Of a stretch of DNA of 17,117 nt, positions 7,877 to 14,146 are shown one piece after another. Origin of the DNA: Saprospiraceae bacterium. Lineage in GTDB: Bacteria; Bacteroidota; Bacteroidia; Bacteroidales; JAIPBB01. A model generated the notes under the pieces. The model saw nothing but the letters and a program-made list of their open reading frames with translations. It had not been told where the DNA came from and ran no database searches. The position numbers and the translations under genes are program-made. How positions within the stretch are numbered: position 1 is the first letter of the stretch; each line of letters begins with the position of its first letter. The stretch spans positions 1-17,117 of the forward strand of contig JAIPBB010000089.1 in NCBI GenBank assembly GCA_021739805.1, read 5' to 3'.

Positions 7877-8275
7877 ATGAATATATTAGAACAAAACACA
7901 GCAAAAGTTAAACAACCATTAAATATCCTATTGGTTGAGGATAATCCAATAAATGTAAAGTTAGCTATGATTAACTTGCAAAAACTTGGTCATAAGATTG
8001 ATGTGGCAAACAATGGTCAAATTGCCGTTAATAAGTACAAAGAAAAAGTGTATGATTTAATACTTATGGATATTGAAATGCCTATAATGGATGGCATACA
8101 GGCAACAAAGCTAATTCGGGAAATTGAGAATCAAATTAATCCGGATTCAAAAGTCAGAATTATAGCAATGACAGCACATGATGCCGGACAGAGAAATGAA
8201 TTTTTGGGAATGGGAATAGATAATTTTTATAGTAAGCCAATTAGGGCTAGTACTTTCACAGATATATTTACTTAA
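7877..8275 (+). CDS. Receiver-only response regulator (CheY-like, hybrid-kinase type)
   Basis: A single phospho-receiver domain of 132 residues without output domain. Key residues are present: the acidic pair Glu21-Asp22 in LLVEDNPIN, phospho-acceptor Asp65 in LILMDIEMPIMDG, Thr99 in AMTAHD and Lys120 in SKPI. The wording VEDNPINVKLA and MDIEMPIMDG is that of receivers fused to hybrid kinases, not of CheY proper, so it probably takes phosphate from a kinase or Hpt protein elsewhere. The start at 7877 has an AAAGGGA purine tract 8-12 nt upstream, unusual for this window, and lies 18 nt after the protease stop, so the two are probably co-transcribed. After Lys120 only 12 residues remain, so helix alpha-5 is short. 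That is either a genuine variant or a truncated receiver. Confidence 0.88.
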   Translation: MNILEQNTAKVKQPLNILLVEDNPINVKLAMINLQKLGHKIDVANNGQIAVNKYKEKVYDLILMDIEMPIMDGIQATKLIREIENQINPDSKVRIIAMTAHDAGQRNEFLGMGIDNFYSKPIRASTFTDIFT

Positions 8276-8424
8276 ACTTAAACACTCAAATGAGCTTCGG
8301 CCTAACTGATATAATGTAATCCAAATATGCTTGCAACATTTGATAAACTAAGGAAAAAGAAATTCAGGTTGAGCATCGGAAGACAAATAACTTTTTAACC
8401 ATATAATGCTTGCATTTGAGTAAG
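8276..8424. other. Non-coding gap with short repeats after the receiver gene
   Basis: I find no gene. A perfect 9-bp inverted repeat, ACTCAAATG (8284-8292) and CATTTGAGT (8413-8421), bounds the region. A 9-bp direct repeat ATGCTTGCA occurs at 8327-8335 and 8406-8414. The stretch could be a long 3' UTR, a small RNA ending at the terminator at 8425, or a decayed element. Nothing favours one of these strongly. Confidence 0.4.
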
Positions 8425-8458
8425 AGCTAAACTGATTTTCAAATCGGTTTAGCTTTTT
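8425..8458 (+). terminator. Intrinsic terminator closing the protease-receiver operon
   Basis: A 13-pair stem: AGCTAAACTGATT (8425-8437) with AATCGGTTTAGCT (8442-8454), one G-T pair, loop TTCA, followed by TTTT. It lies 150 nt after the receiver stop. Confidence 0.85.
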
Positions 8459-8498
8459 GTTTGATATTTCATTATGTGGTAAATCATTTGTGTAATCG

Positions 8499-8526
8499 GT
8501 ATTTAGTATTTAGTATTTAGTATTTA
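8499..8526. repeat. Tandem heptamer repeat, GTATTTA x4
   Basis: Four exact copies of GTATTTA in tandem. This is the cleanest of four 7-bp-periodic arrays in the window; the others are at 10633-10709, 14044-14120 and 16321-16390. Confidence 0.9.
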
Positions 8527-8571
8527 GTGTCTGCAAGAAAACCCAACCAATTTTAATTATATTCATCACTT

Positions 8572-8590
8572 CACTTCGACTCCGCTCAGC
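8572..8590 (+). repeat. Dispersed intergenic repeat CACTTCGACTnnGCTCAG, plus-strand copy
   Basis: CACTTCGACTCCGCTCAGC here matches 16 of 19 positions of the minus-strand sequence at 14120-14138. It is GC-richer than its surroundings and lies between genes. Confidence 0.6.
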
Positions 8591-8630
8591 ATAGGCATTT
8601 TGGAATAACAATAGTAGCTATTATAAAGGA

Positions 8631-8675
8631 GTAGAAAAGGCTGCGGACACCTGCGGTGTTCGCAGCCTTCTCTAC
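8631..8675. repeat. 45-nt GC-rich near-perfect hairpin
   Basis: Arms AAGGCTGCGGACACC (8637-8651) and GGTGTTCGCAGCCTT (8655-8669) pair over 15 positions (one G-T) around the loop TGC. Outside one mismatch, GTAGA (8631-8635) pairs with TCTAC (8671-8675). There is no T-run after it on the plus strand. It stands out from the AT-rich background and looks like a REP-type or exported palindromic unit, not a terminator. Confidence 0.85.
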
Positions 8676-8717
8676 AATACACACCAAAAGACTTGTCATT
8701 CCGAATGTAGCAGCCTG

Positions 8718-8736
8718 TCCCGAACTTGTTTCGGGA
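8718..8736. repeat. Short hairpin TCCCGAA-cttgt-TTCGGGA
   Basis: Seven-bp perfect stem with a 5-nt loop, flanked by TGTCATTCCGAATG on the left and GAGGAATCT on the right. With the hairpin at 8631 and the repeat at 8572 it forms a composite repetitive block of about 190 bp just before the MFS promoter. Confidence 0.65.
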
Positions 8737-8769
8737 AAGACAAATGAGGAATCTAAAAATATATTTAAC

Positions 8770-8777
8770 TACTTTTG
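8770..8777 (+). promoter_or_regulatory. -7 promoter element (TACTTTTG) of the MFS gene
   Basis: Full match to TAnnTTTG ending 12 nt before the ATG at 8790. Transcription would begin only a few bases before the start codon, giving an almost leaderless mRNA. It overlaps the alternative TTG start at 8775, which argues against that start. Confidence 0.55.
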
Positions 8778-8789
8778 CCATATTTTAAG

Positions 8790-9974
8790 ATGAGTAAAAA
8801 CAAAATATCACAAAATAAAGCTTCCGGCTTTCAAACAGGAAATGTACTGATAGTTTCTGTTTCACACTTTATTCATGATGTTTATTCTTCATTTCTTGCT
8901 CCTATCCTACCCTTATTAATTCAAAAGTTCGGTTTAAGCTATACACTTGCGGGTTTGCTTTCGATTTTCCAGCAAATTCCTTCATTAATAAATCCTTATA
9001 TCGGAATTATTGCCGATAAAGTCAGCTTAAGATATTTAGTAATTCTTACACCTGCAATAACATCAATTGTAATGAGTTTGCTGGGTGTTGCAAATCATTA
9101 TATAGTTCTCGCAATTCTTCTTTTTGTAATGGGAATAAGTAATGCCTTTTATCATGTACCTACTCCTGTTCTGATAAAAAAGCTCTCAGGAAATCGAATA
9201 GGAAAAGGCATGAGTTTTTATATGATTGGCGGAGAAGTTGCCAGAACAATTGGACCTTTAATTATTATGGGAGCTATATCCTTGTGGGGTTTAGAAGGAA
9301 CCTACAAGCTAATTCCTTTTGGATTACTTGCATCACTGATATTGTTTTTTAGAATAAGGAAAATTGAAATTTCTGATGAAATTAAAAAAAGCAAACCGGA
9401 TTTTGGAATTTTACAAACTCTGATAAACCATAAATCATTTTTTATTATCCTTGCATTAATGTTGTTTTCAAGAGCAATTTTAAAATCAGGATTGACTGCT
9501 TTTCTGCCAACATATTTTGTTGATTTTGAAAATGAATCAAAATGGATAGGCGCAGCCGCACTGTCAATTCTTCAGTTTGCAGGAATTTTAGGTGCATTTT
9601 TTTCGGGAACATTCTCTGACAGATTTGGCAGAACCCGAATACTGCTTATAATATTTATTGCTACCCCAATATTTTTAGCACTTTTTCTTTTAACAGATGG
9701 AATTCTAAAAATGCTGATGCTTTTACCACTCGGATTCTTCTCAATTGCAACAGGACCGGTTTTTTTGGCAATCGTTCAGGAAGTTAGTTCCGACAGACCG
9801 GCATTCTTAAATAGCCTTTTTATGACTATAAGCTTTATTGCAAGCTCTGTGGGTGTATTTCTTTTTAGTTTAATGAGTGATTTTATTGGGCTTGAGTATG
9901 CCTATACTATTGCAGCTTTTATTGCTTTAGGGGCAATTCCATTGACATTGAAGTTAAAGAAAATTATTAAATAG
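8790..9974 (+). CDS. MFS transporter, fosmidomycin-resistance (Fsr)-like
   Basis: Inner-membrane major facilitator of 394 residues with about 12 hydrophobic helices. The opening SVSHFIHDVYSSFLAPILPLL, the NAFYHVPTPVLI segment after the fourth helix region, and the overall length resemble the Fsr group (E. coli Fsr has SLSHLLND and VFHPESSR at the same places). MFS motif A is present in both halves: GIIADKVSLR and, more canonical, GTFSDRFGRTR. It probably exports a small molecule by proton antiport; the substrate is unknown and Fsr-type names do not prove drug resistance. The start ATG at 8790 is preferred to TTG 8775, which lies inside the promoter. It is monocistronic and convergent with the cupin gene. 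Confidence 0.85.
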   Translation: MSKNKISQNKASGFQTGNVLIVSVSHFIHDVYSSFLAPILPLLIQKFGLSYTLAGLLSIFQQIPSLINPYIGIIADKVSLRYLVILTPAITSIVMSLLGVANHYIVLAILLFVMGISNAFYHVPTPVLIKKLSGNRIGKGMSFYMIGGEVARTIGPLIIMGAISLWGLEGTYKLIPFGLLASLILFFRIRKIEISDEIKKSKPDFGILQTLINHKSFFIILALMLFSRAILKSGLTAFLPTYFVDFENESKWIGAAALSILQFAGILGAFFSGTFSDRFGRTRILLIIFIATPIFLALFLLTDGILKMLMLLPLGFFSIATGPVFLAIVQEVSSDRPAFLNSLFMTISFIASSVGVFLFSLMSDFIGLEYAYTIAAFIALGAIPLTLKLKKIIK

Positions 9975-9978
9975 TTTG

Positions 9979-10057
9979 AGTTCGAACTTACGAACAAACG
10001 CCTAAGAAATGCCCAAATACAAACATACATTAAAAGAGATAACGGAATTTGGGCATT
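9979..10057. repeat. Palindrome and 11-bp inverted repeat between convergent genes
   Basis: AGTTCGAACT (9979-9988) is a perfect 10-bp palindrome. AATGCCCAAAT (10008-10018) and ATTTGGGCATT (10047-10057) are a perfect 11-bp inverted repeat with a 28-bp spacer. The position between the ends of two convergent genes suggests a transcript-end structure, but there is no T-run on either side. A recombination-type site is also possible. Confidence 0.6.
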
Positions 10058-10136
10058 CAATGATAGATAGAGTGATTGTTTTATTTCAGCTTCTATTTCA
10101 TTTTCTGTTTTCTTAATCCACATTTTAAATTTACAA

Positions 10137-10619
10137 TCAATAGTTTCTCAATCCCATATTCACCTTAATTCCTTCAAGATATTTCCCAGCATTCTCCTTC
10201 TCCTTCTCATCCGGAGCCCAGGGAGCAAAATTTTTATCAACTTCTGCATTATAAGGCCCATCTTTCACTTCATATGCAACAGCACCTTCATCAAGAGAAA
10301 TAATAGTATGCCATGTTCGGGGGGCTATTTCAGCACCAAAATTTCCTTTTGCAGGGTCTAAAATAATATGGTCGGTGATATTTCCTTCATTATCAAACTC
10401 AACAACAGCAATTCGTCCACGCAAAGAAAAAAAAGCTTCTACTTTATCAGGATTTTCGTGTTTATGTGGTTGGATGTAAGTGTCAGGCTCCATTGCATTT
10501 AACATCCGTTGGAGAGTATCCGAATCTTTCTTATGAAAATTAAAATTCATTCTCCTTCGCTCAGAAAGCTTTGCCTTCTCAGATGTGATGTTTATGAAGT
10601 CTTCGTTAATTTTGATCAT
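10137..10619 (-). CDS. WbuC-family cupin-fold metalloprotein
   Basis: A 160-residue cytoplasmic single-domain cupin. The order and wording fit the WbuC family: NFNFHKKDSDTLQRMLNA, then YIQPHKHENPDKVEAFFSLRG, then GNFGAEIAPRTWHTI and YEVKDGPY. Metal ligands are likely His52, His54, Glu61 and His104. WbuC proteins are often found in O-antigen or polysaccharide clusters, but no such cluster is visible here and the reaction is not known. The C-terminal tail from about 128 is charged. The upstream gene on the same strand ends 90 bp before the start, with a heptamer array between them and no TAnnTTTG. The two may be co-transcribed, or the cupin promoter may not fit the consensus. Confidence 0.85.
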   Translation of the reverse strand: MIKINEDFINITSEKAKLSERRRMNFNFHKKDSDTLQRMLNAMEPDTYIQPHKHENPDKVEAFFSLRGRIAVVEFDNEGNITDHIILDPAKGNFGAEIAPRTWHTIISLDEGAVAYEVKDGPYNAEVDKNFAPWAPDEKEKENAGKYLEGIKVNMGLRNY

Positions 10620-10632
10620 TTAAAAGTGACTA

Positions 10633-10709
10633 TTTTCAATTGTAAATTGTAAATTGACGATTGTCAATTTCTAACTATTATGTACTAATTTCTAATTACT
10701 AAGTACTAA
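10633..10709. repeat. Degenerate heptamer array filling the gap between two genes
   Basis: Eleven consecutive 7-bp units in strict register from 10633 to the stop codon at 10710. Early units are of TTGTAAA/TTGTCAA type and late ones of TTTCTAA/GTACTAA type; nearly all end in AA. An embedded hairpin AAATTGAC-GATT-GTCAATTT (10651-10670) might slow transcription. Confidence 0.7.
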
Positions 10710-11642
10710 TTAAATCCCACTCGTATTCAAATTCCCCAAACTCACCGTAATTTTCCTTTTTATTTCATTTTCCTTATCCACACAAACTTCCATAGTTGCC
10801 TGAACATGCATATTATAAATATTGAGAGAAGTTTCCTTAGATTGAATCACACCAATTTTCAGTATGTCCGCATTAATAATACCGGTACACCGGGAAATAT
10901 CATTATTAATAATAACATTCTTGCCATTTTGGATTAATGAAGAATCATAATCTTCAAAATCAGAGGTATTATGAATTTCGTCTAAGGTTATTAATTGCAG
11001 ATTTTCAATTCCATCAACATTGAACAAAAACCAATCATAAGTCTTTTGAGCAATTAAACATCTATTCAAATGGTCTTTACTTAAAATTCTGGCATTGTTG
11101 ATTATTGCTCTTCCATAGTAGTTGTTTTCAAAATGATATATACTATCGTAAGTTATAGCATATCTATTACTAATTCCTCCGATAATATTTCGCAACTTTG
11201 GATAAATGTGAGATGAGTTGTAAGAACGCTGAACCATATCGAAATTTAATGCAAACACCATTGAATGAATAGGATTATCAAAAATTATAAAACCACCGTC
11301 ACCAATGCTTATAAATGAGTCATAAATTTTTTCTTTGGTATAATTCTGAAACAGATATTGATTAGAGTTTAAACAAAGGTCAATTGCTCTTTCAAATAGC
11401 AATTCAAAAAGAAATGGGATTAAGGTTTGTTCAAAATCTTTATAGGAACCATATTGATAAATATCTACTCCCAAAACTGACTTATGCGGAATATCTTTAA
11501 TGCCAATATATTTTTCTAATCCCTTTCTTAAATCAGATGAATCTGGCATATCATCAACTTTCCCATAAAACGTCTCCAAATCGTATTTATCTAACAATCC
11601 TTGTATGTCTTTAAATTCTAAATGTTTGACTGATTTTTTCAT
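10710..11642 (-). CDS. Divergent class III nucleotide-cyclase-like protein
   Basis: A 310-residue soluble protein without signal peptide. From about 53 to 215 it follows the class III adenylate/guanylate cyclase fold: SVLGVDIYQY (Asp60, first metal position), FISIGDGGFIIF (Asp115, second metal position, the GDG motif), LRNIIGGISNRYAIT, and YGRAIINNARILS, which matches the G-x-x-N-x-A-x-R-L helix. Arg185 is in the expected place, but the canonical Asn position appears to be Ile, with Asn182/Asn183 one and two residues later. Activity is therefore uncertain; it may be a diverged or regulatory cyclase domain. The N-terminal ~50 and C-terminal ~95 residues are not recognised. A -7 element lies at 11668 and a WbuC cupin follows downstream. 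The fold call is by motif only. Confidence 0.6.
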   Translation of the reverse strand: MKKSVKHLEFKDIQGLLDKYDLETFYGKVDDMPDSSDLRKGLEKYIGIKDIPHKSVLGVDIYQYGSYKDFEQTLIPFLFELLFERAIDLCLNSNQYLFQNYTKEKIYDSFISIGDGGFIIFDNPIHSMVFALNFDMVQRSYNSSHIYPKLRNIIGGISNRYAITYDSIYHFENNYYGRAIINNARILSKDHLNRCLIAQKTYDWFLFNVDGIENLQLITLDEIHNTSDFEDYDSSLIQNGKNVIINNDISRCTGIINADILKIGVIQSKETSLNIYNMHVQATMEVCVDKENEIKRKITVSLGNLNTSGI

Positions 11643-11667
11643 TTGATACTTTTTAAATTGTGATGTT

Positions 11668-11675
11668 CAAAGATA
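11668..11675 (-). promoter_or_regulatory. -7 promoter element (TATCTTTG) of the cyclase-like gene
   Basis: Minus-strand TATCTTTG matches TAnnTTTG, 25 nt upstream of the start at 11642, and lies downstream of the preceding gene's terminator. No clear -33 TTTG. Confidence 0.5.
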
Positions 11676-11724
11676 AAAAAAATTAGTATAAAACATGCTT
11701 TTGTTTAAATAGCCTAAATAGAAT

Positions 11725-11762
11725 TAAAAAAAGCTAATAAAGGGATATAATCCTTTATTAGC
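11725..11762 (-). terminator. Intrinsic terminator after the lamin-tail T9SS gene
   Basis: Perfect 11-bp stem: GCTAATAAAGG (11733-11743) and CCTTTATTAGC (11752-11762), with an 8-nt loop. On the minus strand it is followed by a run of seven T (11726-11732). It separates the T9SS gene from the cyclase-like gene. Confidence 0.88.
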
Positions 11763-11786
11763 TTAACTACGAACTTAACTACTTAT

Positions 11787-13886
11787 TTACTCAACAATCA
11801 ACTTCTTTACGAAACTATTTCCGGTTTCAGAATTACTAAAATGAATAAAATAAATTCCTGAATTAAGGCCTTTTACATTGATTTTACTTTGATTTGTGTG
11901 AATATTTTCCCGGCTAATCTCACGACCATCAATACTTACAATACTAATTTGATATTCTTCACCACTAGTATTAATTACAAATTCGTCTTTTGCAGGATTG
12001 GGATAAATTTCAACATATTTGGATTCGTTAATTTCATTTACTGAAATAGGCCCGCAATGAGCTTTTGGATTACCGAAAATTGAATCTCCATTATAAACAG
12101 TTACAAAATCGTAAGCTGCAATCCAGTTTGCCGGATTATTATTATCAACAGAAGCATCACATAAAACAAGAGAAGCTCCACCACCATTAGGTTTAATAGG
12201 CCATGGGTTTGAATTGTCATAATCAACAACATCAATCACAGTTCCTATAGTATTCTTTATTTGAACATCTTCTCCATTATTATCTAATTCCCCACTATTC
12301 CATTTCATTGTCCCTGAAATAGAAAACGCAATATTAACCAAAGCATCATCCTTAGCAACCACCAAAAAATTTCCCGGAGCTAAAACTGTATTAGCAGGAA
12401 AAGTAAAATCAACTCCTTCAGTAATAACATAACCACCAATATTAGCATTGGTTGTTCCTTTATTATAAATTTCAAAATATTCCAATAAATCCGCCGTAGT
12501 TTGGTCATTATACATTATTTCTGTAATAACAATATCAGCTTGAGAATTATTAAAAATAAATGTGAAATATTGTGCAGCAGGCATTATATTATTATTTGCA
12601 TCCATAATATTATTAACTGTAAGAGTATTTGAAGCACCATTAACTAAAGGGGTTGAAAGTGTTAAAGTAACATAATCATAATTAACATTTCTAACTGCTG
12701 AAATAATCGCCCCCAAACCTGTATAATTGGCTGTATTTTCTGCTGAAATATCCACTGCTTCACTAAATTCAACTTTTATTGAAGTTGGGCTTAGTGCATA
12801 AACATTGGTAACAATTGGAGGAATAGAGTCTATATATGTGTTAGTGTCATTAGCTGACAATAATACTTCACCCCAATGATGTTCATAAGCGTAAGTTGGG
12901 ACACTCCATGAATATGCAAAAGAACTTGTGTAAAAGAGATTGCTAGTATTTGTTTCATATAAGTCGTATTGACTTTCAATAAAAGAACAAGTCCAATCCC
13001 ATTTATCATAATAGCAGTATGTACCTGCACCATTTTCTTCATTTGAAATAAATCGTAATCTGTTTTTTGAAGATAAAGTATCAACATTTGCAGTCCACGA
13101 ATATCCGGGAATAAAGCCAACAGTAACAATTACTTGCTCTCCTGCTGTTATACTTAAGGGAGATGGTGGTGCAACTTTAAAATAATTAAAACCACCAGGG
13201 GTTGTGTCATTTGCAGCAGCCACATTAAGAGGATATTTTATTGTGATTACACCGGCATCTGTACTATAAATTTTCCCAAGGTCATGGGGAACCGGTCTAA
13301 ATGCTAAAGTATCTGTTTGAAAATTAGTATATATCCATGGAGCGGAACTATAAGCCCAGTAGCGATATCCAAAAGTTGATTGTCTAATTTGAATCAATAA
13401 AGTGTCAACAATAGAAGAAGCAGTATTACGACTATAAATACAATATACGCCAACTGAATCAACTGTATAAGGCATAGATTTATCAATACTTAAAATGGTA
13501 CTACTCGGCAATGGTGTGTACCAGGATGATACAGGATCAATACATTCACCAATAGAATGAATCCATGGTCCTGAATATCCACTACTTCCATAATCAACCA
13601 GGATATTTGTATCCGGGAAAAGATTGTTAGCAGAAATATCTGCAATTCCACCTAATAGGTTATCAATTTCAAAAGCGGCATTATACCATCTTGATTTAAT
13701 AGCTTTTGTATTTGTAGTTCGATTATGGAATCTTAATTTCTCTGCTTTGGCTTTCTTTTGCAATTCTGCCTGCGAAAACTCACTTACTTCTTTTTTTGAA
13801 TTCACTTGCTGTACGCTATTAACTTGCTGTGCTGTTAATAATCCTATACAAGCAATAAATGCTAATGTTAAATAGGTTTTTTTCAT
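11787..13886 (-). CDS. T9SS-exported protein with lamin-tail domain
   Basis: Secreted surface protein of 699 residues. Signal peptide 1-20 (MKKTYLTLAF...LLTAQ). Residues ~60-350 form an unrecognised beta- and aromatic-rich region. An SbsA/Big_5-like Ig domain lies at about 355-447 (SIPPIVTNVYALSPTSIKVEFSEAV). The lamin-tail domain (about 450-595) begins DIVITEIMYN and includes EYFEIYNKGTTNANIGGY, APGNFLVV, VVDYDNSNPWP and GGGASLVL. The type A sorting domain starts near 625 (VEIYPNPAKDEF) and ends SGIYFIHF...KKLIVE. Lamin-tail domains in Bacteroidota are common on secreted nucleases and binding proteins; no nuclease motif is seen here, so a binding or structural role is likely. Just after the signal peptide QQVNS occurs twice. 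It has its own promoter (13944) and terminator (11733). Confidence 0.87.
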   Translation of the reverse strand: MKKTYLTLAFIACIGLLTAQQVNSVQQVNSKKEVSEFSQAELQKKAKAEKLRFHNRTTNTKAIKSRWYNAAFEIDNLLGGIADISANNLFPDTNILVDYGSSGYSGPWIHSIGECIDPVSSWYTPLPSSTILSIDKSMPYTVDSVGVYCIYSRNTASSIVDTLLIQIRQSTFGYRYWAYSSAPWIYTNFQTDTLAFRPVPHDLGKIYSTDAGVITIKYPLNVAAANDTTPGGFNYFKVAPPSPLSITAGEQVIVTVGFIPGYSWTANVDTLSSKNRLRFISNEENGAGTYCYYDKWDWTCSFIESQYDLYETNTSNLFYTSSFAYSWSVPTYAYEHHWGEVLLSANDTNTYIDSIPPIVTNVYALSPTSIKVEFSEAVDISAENTANYTGLGAIISAVRNVNYDYVTLTLSTPLVNGASNTLTVNNIMDANNNIMPAAQYFTFIFNNSQADIVITEIMYNDQTTADLLEYFEIYNKGTTNANIGGYVITEGVDFTFPANTVLAPGNFLVVAKDDALVNIAFSISGTMKWNSGELDNNGEDVQIKNTIGTVIDVVDYDNSNPWPIKPNGGGASLVLCDASVDNNNPANWIAAYDFVTVYNGDSIFGNPKAHCGPISVNEINESKYVEIYPNPAKDEFVINTSGEEYQISIVSIDGREISRENIHTNQSKINVKGLNSGIYFIHFSNSETGNSFVKKLIVE

Positions 13887-13943
13887 GCAAATTGATTTAA
13901 ATTTATATTAAATATTTAGACAAGTTATTACACCTTGATTTAA

Positions 13944-13951
13944 CAAAGATA
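13944..13951 (-). promoter_or_regulatory. -7 promoter element (TATCTTTG) of the lamin-tail gene
   Basis: Same octamer as at 11668, here 57 nt before the start at 13886. It reads TATCTTTG on the minus strand, with no obvious -33 partner. Confidence 0.5.
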
Positions 13952-14043
13952 AAAAAAATTATATAGTTATTTTATGATAATAGTTTGTTTGATGAAATTT
14001 ATTTTGCAGAGAGAAATAAGTTAATTGATGGAATTGAAGAATA

Positions 14044-14120
14044 GGAAGCCGGAAACCGATGTCAAATGTCAAATGTCAAATGTGAAGAACCTGACAAACC
14101 CGAAACCTGAAACCCATGCA
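14044..14120. repeat. Heptamer array downstream of ettA
   Basis: Eleven 7-bp units in register: a GGAAGCC/GGAAACC start, three near-exact AATGTCA-type units (14058-14078), a diverged middle, then GACAAAC/CCGAAAC/CTGAAAC. It differs in sequence from the other arrays but has the same period. Confidence 0.65.
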
Positions 14121-14139
14121 CTGAGCAAAGTCGAAGTGC
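14118..14139 (-). repeat. Dispersed intergenic repeat CACTTCGACTnnGCTCAG, minus-strand copy
   Basis: The minus strand reads GCACTTCGACTTTGCTCAGTGC, starting 8 nt after the ettA stop. GCACT and AGTGC can pair, so it may form the 3' end of the ettA transcript. The plus-strand relative is at 8572-8590. Confidence 0.6.
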
Positions 14140-14146
14140 GAAACAC

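Noticed and set aside
8499..8526. Possible CRISPR array from the regular repeats
   Set aside because: Repeat units are 7 bp with no spacers, and there are no cas genes.
8566..8781. 71-residue minus-strand frame across the repeat block before the MFS gene
   Set aside because: Translation of palindromic repeats, no recognisable protein.
9902..10123. 73-residue minus-strand frame with a hydrophobic stretch overlapping the MFS gene end
   Set aside because: Overlaps the MFS coding region antisense and includes the inverted repeat; no homology recognised and no promoter.
13624..13875. 83-residue plus-strand frame opposite the lamin-tail gene start
   Set aside because: Antisense shadow of the signal peptide region.
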